Shown in pieces: positions 5,801-7,545 of a stretch of 7,545 bases of DNA; within the stretch, counting starts at the first letter, position 1; each line of letters starts with the position of its first letter. The DNA is taken from positions 1 to 7,545 of the forward strand of contig DRQV01000292.1 in assembly GCA_011371325.1 (NCBI GenBank), in the 5' to 3' direction. The stretch comes from Thioploca sp. Lineage in GTDB: Bacteria > Pseudomonadota > Gammaproteobacteria > Beggiatoales > Beggiatoaceae. Under the pieces are notes generated by a model. The model ran no database searches. It worked only from the letters and a program-made list of their open reading frames with translations, and was not told where the DNA came from. Position numbers and translations under genes: made by a program.

Positions 5801-7545
5801 TCCAGATAGTAAATTTGTTGTTACAGCGGCAGATGATAATACTGCTCGATTATGGGTTACTAAAACTGGCAAGTTATTTAAAGTTCTACGTGGTCATAAG
5901 GATGAAATTAATTATATTGCTTTCAGTCCCGATGGCCAATTTATCGCTACTGCTTCCGATGATAACACAGCTCGTATTTGGAAAAATGGTAAACTTTTCA
6001 ATATATTATTTGGTCATGAAGATGAAGTAAACTATGTTGATTTTAGTCCAGATAGTAAATTTATTGTCACCACTTCAGATGATAAAACTGCTCGACTATG
6101 GCGGGTATTATCAGTACAAGAATTAATTAATTATGCTAATAAAATAGTTCCAACTTGTTTAACAGTTGAACAACGCCAGCAGTTTTCATTGCCAATAACC
6201 GCAAGCCAAACCTTATTGAATAAAGCGGAAACTCTAGCTCAACAAGGTAAGATTCAAGCTGCAATAACTACATTTAAGCAAGCTAAAGAATTAGCTCCAT
6301 GTTATAAATTCAATCCAAAAGATAAAAGTCAGCAAATATTTGTTAATAATTTGATTAAACAAGGATTATCTGCTAAAAATATTACAACAGCAATTAGTAA
6401 ATTAAAACAAGCTTCTGAAATAGATGCCAGATTTAATAGCTCACAAATTATTGCTAATTTATTAGTGCAACAAGGAGAACAATTAGCTCGGCAAGGAATG
6501 GTTGATAAATCTATTACAAAATATGTTGAAGCTCTCAAATTTGAGCCTAATTTAGATTTTAAACCAGAAAATAAAATGAATGCAGTAGTATTAATAGAAC
6601 AAGGTAAGCATTTAGCCAGAGAAGGGAATATTGATAGTGCAATCACAAAATTTAAAGCTGCATTAGAGTTTGATACTCAACTTCATTTTGATCCAAAATA
6701 TAAAGCACTTGCTCAAATTCAAATGCAACAAGGTGAATTATCCGCTAAAAATGGGGATTTTAAGGCTGCGATAGAAAATTTTAAAATTGCTAGAACACTG
6801 GATTTTCAATTAAAATTTATTCCAGAAGATAAAGCTAATGCCCAAATTTTATTACGAGAAGGGGAGGATTTAGCTAGAAATAATGAGCTAAAACAAGCAA
6901 TAGAAAAATTTACAGCAGCATTAGTTTTAGATTCGCAGTTAAATTTTAACCCTAAAAATAAAGCTATTGCCCAAAAATACCTGTATGAAGGTACTCAATT
7001 AGTTCAAGAACAAGATATTCAAGCCGCAGTTACTAAATTTAAACAAGCAGTTAATTTAGATTCCCAGTTAGAATTTACTGATGAAATTCAACTTATTGTG
7101 CAAGAACTTATTAAAAAAGGTAAACAATTAGCTCGCAATGGTAAGATTGATTTAGCAATTAAACAATTTAAAGCGGCATTAGCATTTGATTCACGGTTAA
7201 ATTTTGATCCAAAGCGTAAAGCTATCGCTCATATGCGAGTTAAAGAAGGAGAATTATTAGTTAAAAATGGCAAAATTGAAGCTGCCAAGGAAAAATTTAG
7301 AGTAGCGATAGAATTAGATAATAAATTAGTATCTTCTAAAATTCAAAAGTTTGCTCAATTTTTAGTAGAACAAGGCAAACGATTAGCAGAACAAGATATT
7401 GAAGCTGCTGTAATAAAGTTTAAAGAAGCTCAATCTTTAGATTCAAAATTAACTTTTGAACCACGTCAATTAGCTACTAATACTATGGCTCAAGTGCGTT
7501 TACAAGAAGGAGAGCAACTAGCAGCAATTGGGGATAGCGAAGCTG
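2838..7545 (+). CDS. Giant exported protein: degenerate caspase-like domain, 16 WD40 repeats, TPR-like array (3' end outside window)
   Basis: One frame stays open from ATG 2838 to the window edge, giving 1569 codons without a stop or frameshift. The protein starts with a signal peptide, has a mostly helical Asn/Lys-rich segment (20-110), then a peptidase C14 (caspase/metacaspase-like) domain at about 115-353. A helical linker with LFALEALP (389-396) and ERPYT (403-407) follows, then sixteen WD40 repeats (434-1090), the module ELINYANKIVP (1095-1105) with LTVEQRQQFSLP (1108-1119), and TPR-like repeats from about 1124 onward. The linker and module resemble segments flanking WD40 propellers in STAND NTPases, but there is no P-loop or NTPase domain. 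The C14 active site is lost: R188 replaces His and F239 replaces Cys, so protease activity is not expected. WD40 and TPR arrays bind other proteins, so a scaffold or sensor is the likely role, probably in the periplasm. The ATG lies 5 bases after parE with only a weak AGAAA upstream; it is favoured because a signal peptide follows at once. Function unknown. Confidence 0.93.
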   Translation, partial: MRYLTFKLILLLFTLPIFATEISVKTCDNLTEYPEILKQVNHSSNSQLIETNLIKAFKLLINNSLVAGNNKLIQYRDSISQIKQDVNKWQKNTLSQLQKCEKYWHYSIDNSLGKYYGLIIGINNYQHWPRLNTAINDAKMIDEVLSSKYGFNNKLLINASYQEITNTFKQLKNRLRTNDNLLIYYAGRSYQDVNGQSYWLPSNANKNNHQNWLETNIITNNLLINSDSIRNVLIISDGFYSSPLTQYYKKKNWLINDQQNIKKILDKLPKYMLTDSKIDLLKKAIKKSRVLLESNKQIASNDRHFTQNLVVALNNREGETIFTTRSLIADMSQILEYKLIDVNSKGDFVFKQPYKFIDANDIIQQKKSLSLTKLAHKEIAKGNTTNGMLFALEALPKYTFAPERPYTFAAEEKLYEAILKQREYKIITVSEQPIHRVAFSPDGSKIATASINGQVHLWDINGNLLNILQGQRVSFNSLPAIVFSSDSSQLITSIANDNAARIWNANTGQLIKILYGHQKGINHIAFSSLDNKILTVAEDARLWQAGNLVNILTGHEKTINYATFSPNDKIIVTVSDDKTARLWNSHTGKLIHILADHTDRVNFASFSPDNKTVITVANDNTARLWDVHTGEIISVFRGHSDNVLNAVFSPDGRFIITISKDKTANLWEAGKLKKILVSHKQALTFAAFSPDSKFIILTSADHTASLWQTETGKQISILAGHTAKVNHAAFSPDGKFVATVADDGVMRLWQVTNKNNFKILAGHKSRVLNANFSADGKQIVTASDDNTARVWDTKTGKLLKILTGHENRVNQALFNGSQVITASADKTTRIWQDKSSKIIARHIDEVNNIAFSSDHSKLVIASDEETTYLWQNFNWDPTSIWNYYTNKPLIALSGHNNKILQASFSTNNKIVATASVDKTARLWNADNGKFLRTLKGHKNTVNQVIFSPNGKLIITVSDDKTARLWHKNGKLFKILKGHRDKVNHAAFSPDSKFVVTAADDNTARLWVTKTGKLFKVLRGHKDEINYIAFSPDGQFIATASDDNTARIWKNGKLFNILFGHEDEVNYVDFSPDSKFIVTTSDDKTARLWRVLSVQELINYANKIVPTCLTVEQRQQFSLPITASQTLLNKAETLAQQGKIQAAITTFKQAKELAPCYKFNPKDKSQQIFVNNLIKQGLSAKNITTAISKLKQASEIDARFNSSQIIANLLVQQGEQLARQGMVDKSITKYVEALKFEPNLDFKPENKMNAVVLIEQGKHLAREGNIDSAITKFKAALEFDTQLHFDPKYKALAQIQMQQGELSAKNGDFKAAIENFKIARTLDFQLKFIPEDKANAQILLREGEDLARNNELKQAIEKFTAALVLDSQLNFNPKNKAIAQKYLYEGTQLVQEQDIQAAVTKFKQAVNLDSQLEFTDEIQLIVQELIKKGKQLARNGKIDLAIKQFKAALAFDSRLNFDPKRKAIAHMRVKEGELLVKNGKIEAAKEKFRVAIELDNKLVSSKIQKFAQFLVEQGKRLAEQDIEAAVIKFKEAQSLDSKLTFEPRQLATNTMAQVRLQEGEQLAAIGDSEA
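3180..3896 (+). other. Peptidase C14 (caspase/metacaspase-like) domain with lost catalytic dyad
   Basis: Residues 115-353 follow the bacterial C14 pattern. The first strand is YYGLIIGINNYQHWPRL (115-131), followed by AINDAKMIDEVLSSKYGF (134-151), then DNLLIYYAG (179-187), YWLP (198-201), a strand VLIISD (232-237), SRVLLES (288-294) near the usual substrate-pocket strand, and a closing GDFVF (346-350). In active members YYAG is followed by His-Gly and the second strand ends in D-S-C-F-S-G. Here these read YYAGRS (R188, S189) and SDGFYSS (F239 at the Cys position). The fold is recognisable, but the active site is not. The His and Cys changes are each reachable by one base change (CAT to CGT, TGT to TTT). 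Confidence 0.85.
3945..4136 (+). other. STAND-like linker ahead of the WD40 array
   Basis: Residues about 370-433 contain LTKLAHKEIAKG, then LFALEALP (389-396), ERPYT (403-407), AAEEKLYEAIL (409-419) and REYKI just before the first WD40 strand. In many WD40-bearing STAND NTPases and caspase-WD40 proteins the propeller is preceded by a helical segment with LALEALP, RPY and an Ala/Glu-rich A-L-Y helix. I recognise that pattern from memory; a profile search would be needed to confirm it. It probably supplies the strand that closes the first propeller. Confidence 0.6.
4137..6107 (+). repeat. Sixteen tandem WD40 repeats (protein level)
   Basis: Residues 434-1090 hold sixteen units of about 37-53 residues, each built as VNxAxFSPDGKxIxTxSDDxTARLW then TGKLxxILxGH, shown here as a consensus. 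Units start at residues 434, 478, 521, 559, 601, 643, 683, 725, 767, 809, 846, 899, 941, 982, 1024 and 1064. Unit 3 (38 aa) and unit 10 (37 aa) are short, units 6, 13 and 15 lack a few residues after the Trp, and unit 11 (53 aa) carries an insertion around NFNWDPTSIWNYYT. Sixteen units would fit two eight-bladed propellers, or two seven-bladed ones plus spare blades; sequence alone cannot decide. The arrays form rigid protein-interaction platforms. Related DNA words recur, such as an identical 18-mer at 5187-5204 and 5832-5849. Confidence 0.92.
6108..6194 (+). other. Post-propeller module between the WD40 and TPR arrays
   Basis: Residues 1091-1119 read as a helix ELINYANKIVP, then C1107, LTVEQRQQF and SLP. 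A similar segment (E-L-I, A, V-P, L-T-x-E-x-R-x-x-F) is common right after the last blade in WD40-type STAND proteins. Here it joins the propeller array to the TPR-like array. The resemblance is recalled, not computed. Confidence 0.5.
6204..7545 (+). repeat. TPR-like repeat array with 43-residue period (continues past window)
   Basis: From about residue 1123 to the edge, ten full units and the start of an eleventh follow the pattern Q-G-x-x-L-A-x-x-G-x-I-x-x-A-I-x-K-F-K-x-A-L-x-L-D-x-x-L-x-F-x-P-x-x-K-A. The Gly at TPR position 8 recurs at 1176, 1213, 1256, 1299, 1342, 1385, 1428, 1471, 1513 and 1558 (Ala at 1130 in the first unit). Spacing is 43 for six consecutive steps, with 46, 37, 42 and 45 at the ends. 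A standard TPR is 34 residues; the extra nine or so come from the LxFDPKxKA segment between units. Such arrays form a helical solenoid that binds peptides or proteins. Unit 2 and the second half of unit 9 are the most diverged. Confidence 0.88.

Noticed and set aside
4137..6107. Periodic DNA words as a CRISPR array or mobile-element repeats
   Set aside because: The spacing is near 120-129 bases, the words are imperfect and in frame, and they translate to WD40 motifs, so they are coding repeats.
4625..6646. Short open frames on either strand inside the WD40 and TPR region
   Set aside because: Their repetitive translations mirror the WD40 or TPR repeats in another frame. The sense frame from 2838 is open throughout and gives coherent domains.

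Overview
The window looks like chromosomal DNA from an AT-rich gammaproteobacterium. The best evidence is a complete parE whose protein follows the Escherichia coli ParE pattern almost throughout. AT-rich composition, prepilin genes and a giant protein with caspase-like, WD40 and TPR parts would suit the Thiotrichales (Beggiatoa-like sulfur bacteria), but that placement rests on memory of similar architectures, not on a marker gene, and is tentative. All four genes read left to right.

Layout. (1) 2-229: the last 75 codons of a protein homologous to the C-terminus of the next gene. (2) 226-885: a complete 219-aa type IV pilin-like prepilin whose ATG overlaps the upstream TGA (ATGA), so the two are tandem paralogues, probably translationally coupled. 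(3) 934-2832: parE, topoisomerase IV subunit B, 632 aa with all expected motifs. (4) 2838 to past the window end: one uninterrupted reading frame of at least 1569 codons, starting 5 bases after the parE stop. It is easy to miss because its stop codon lies outside the window, but it fills 62% of the sequence.

The giant protein is the main item of interest. In order it has a signal peptide (residues 1-19), a helical N-terminal segment, a peptidase C14 (caspase/metacaspase-like) fold (about 115-353) in which both the catalytic His and Cys are replaced (R188, F239), a linker resembling the one ahead of the WD40 domain in many STAND-type NTPases (about 370-425), sixteen WD40 repeats (434-1090), a short post-propeller module (about 1091-1119), and at least ten TPR-like repeats of mostly 43 residues, running off the edge. 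No NTPase domain is present. My reading is that it is an exported, catalytically dead caspase-like scaffold or sensor with two long protein-binding arrays. Its function is unknown.

The genes are tightly packed (a 4-base overlap, then gaps of 48 and 5 bases). I found no rRNA, tRNA, CRISPR array, insertion sequence or convincing terminator, and there is no gene-free stretch over 300 bases.
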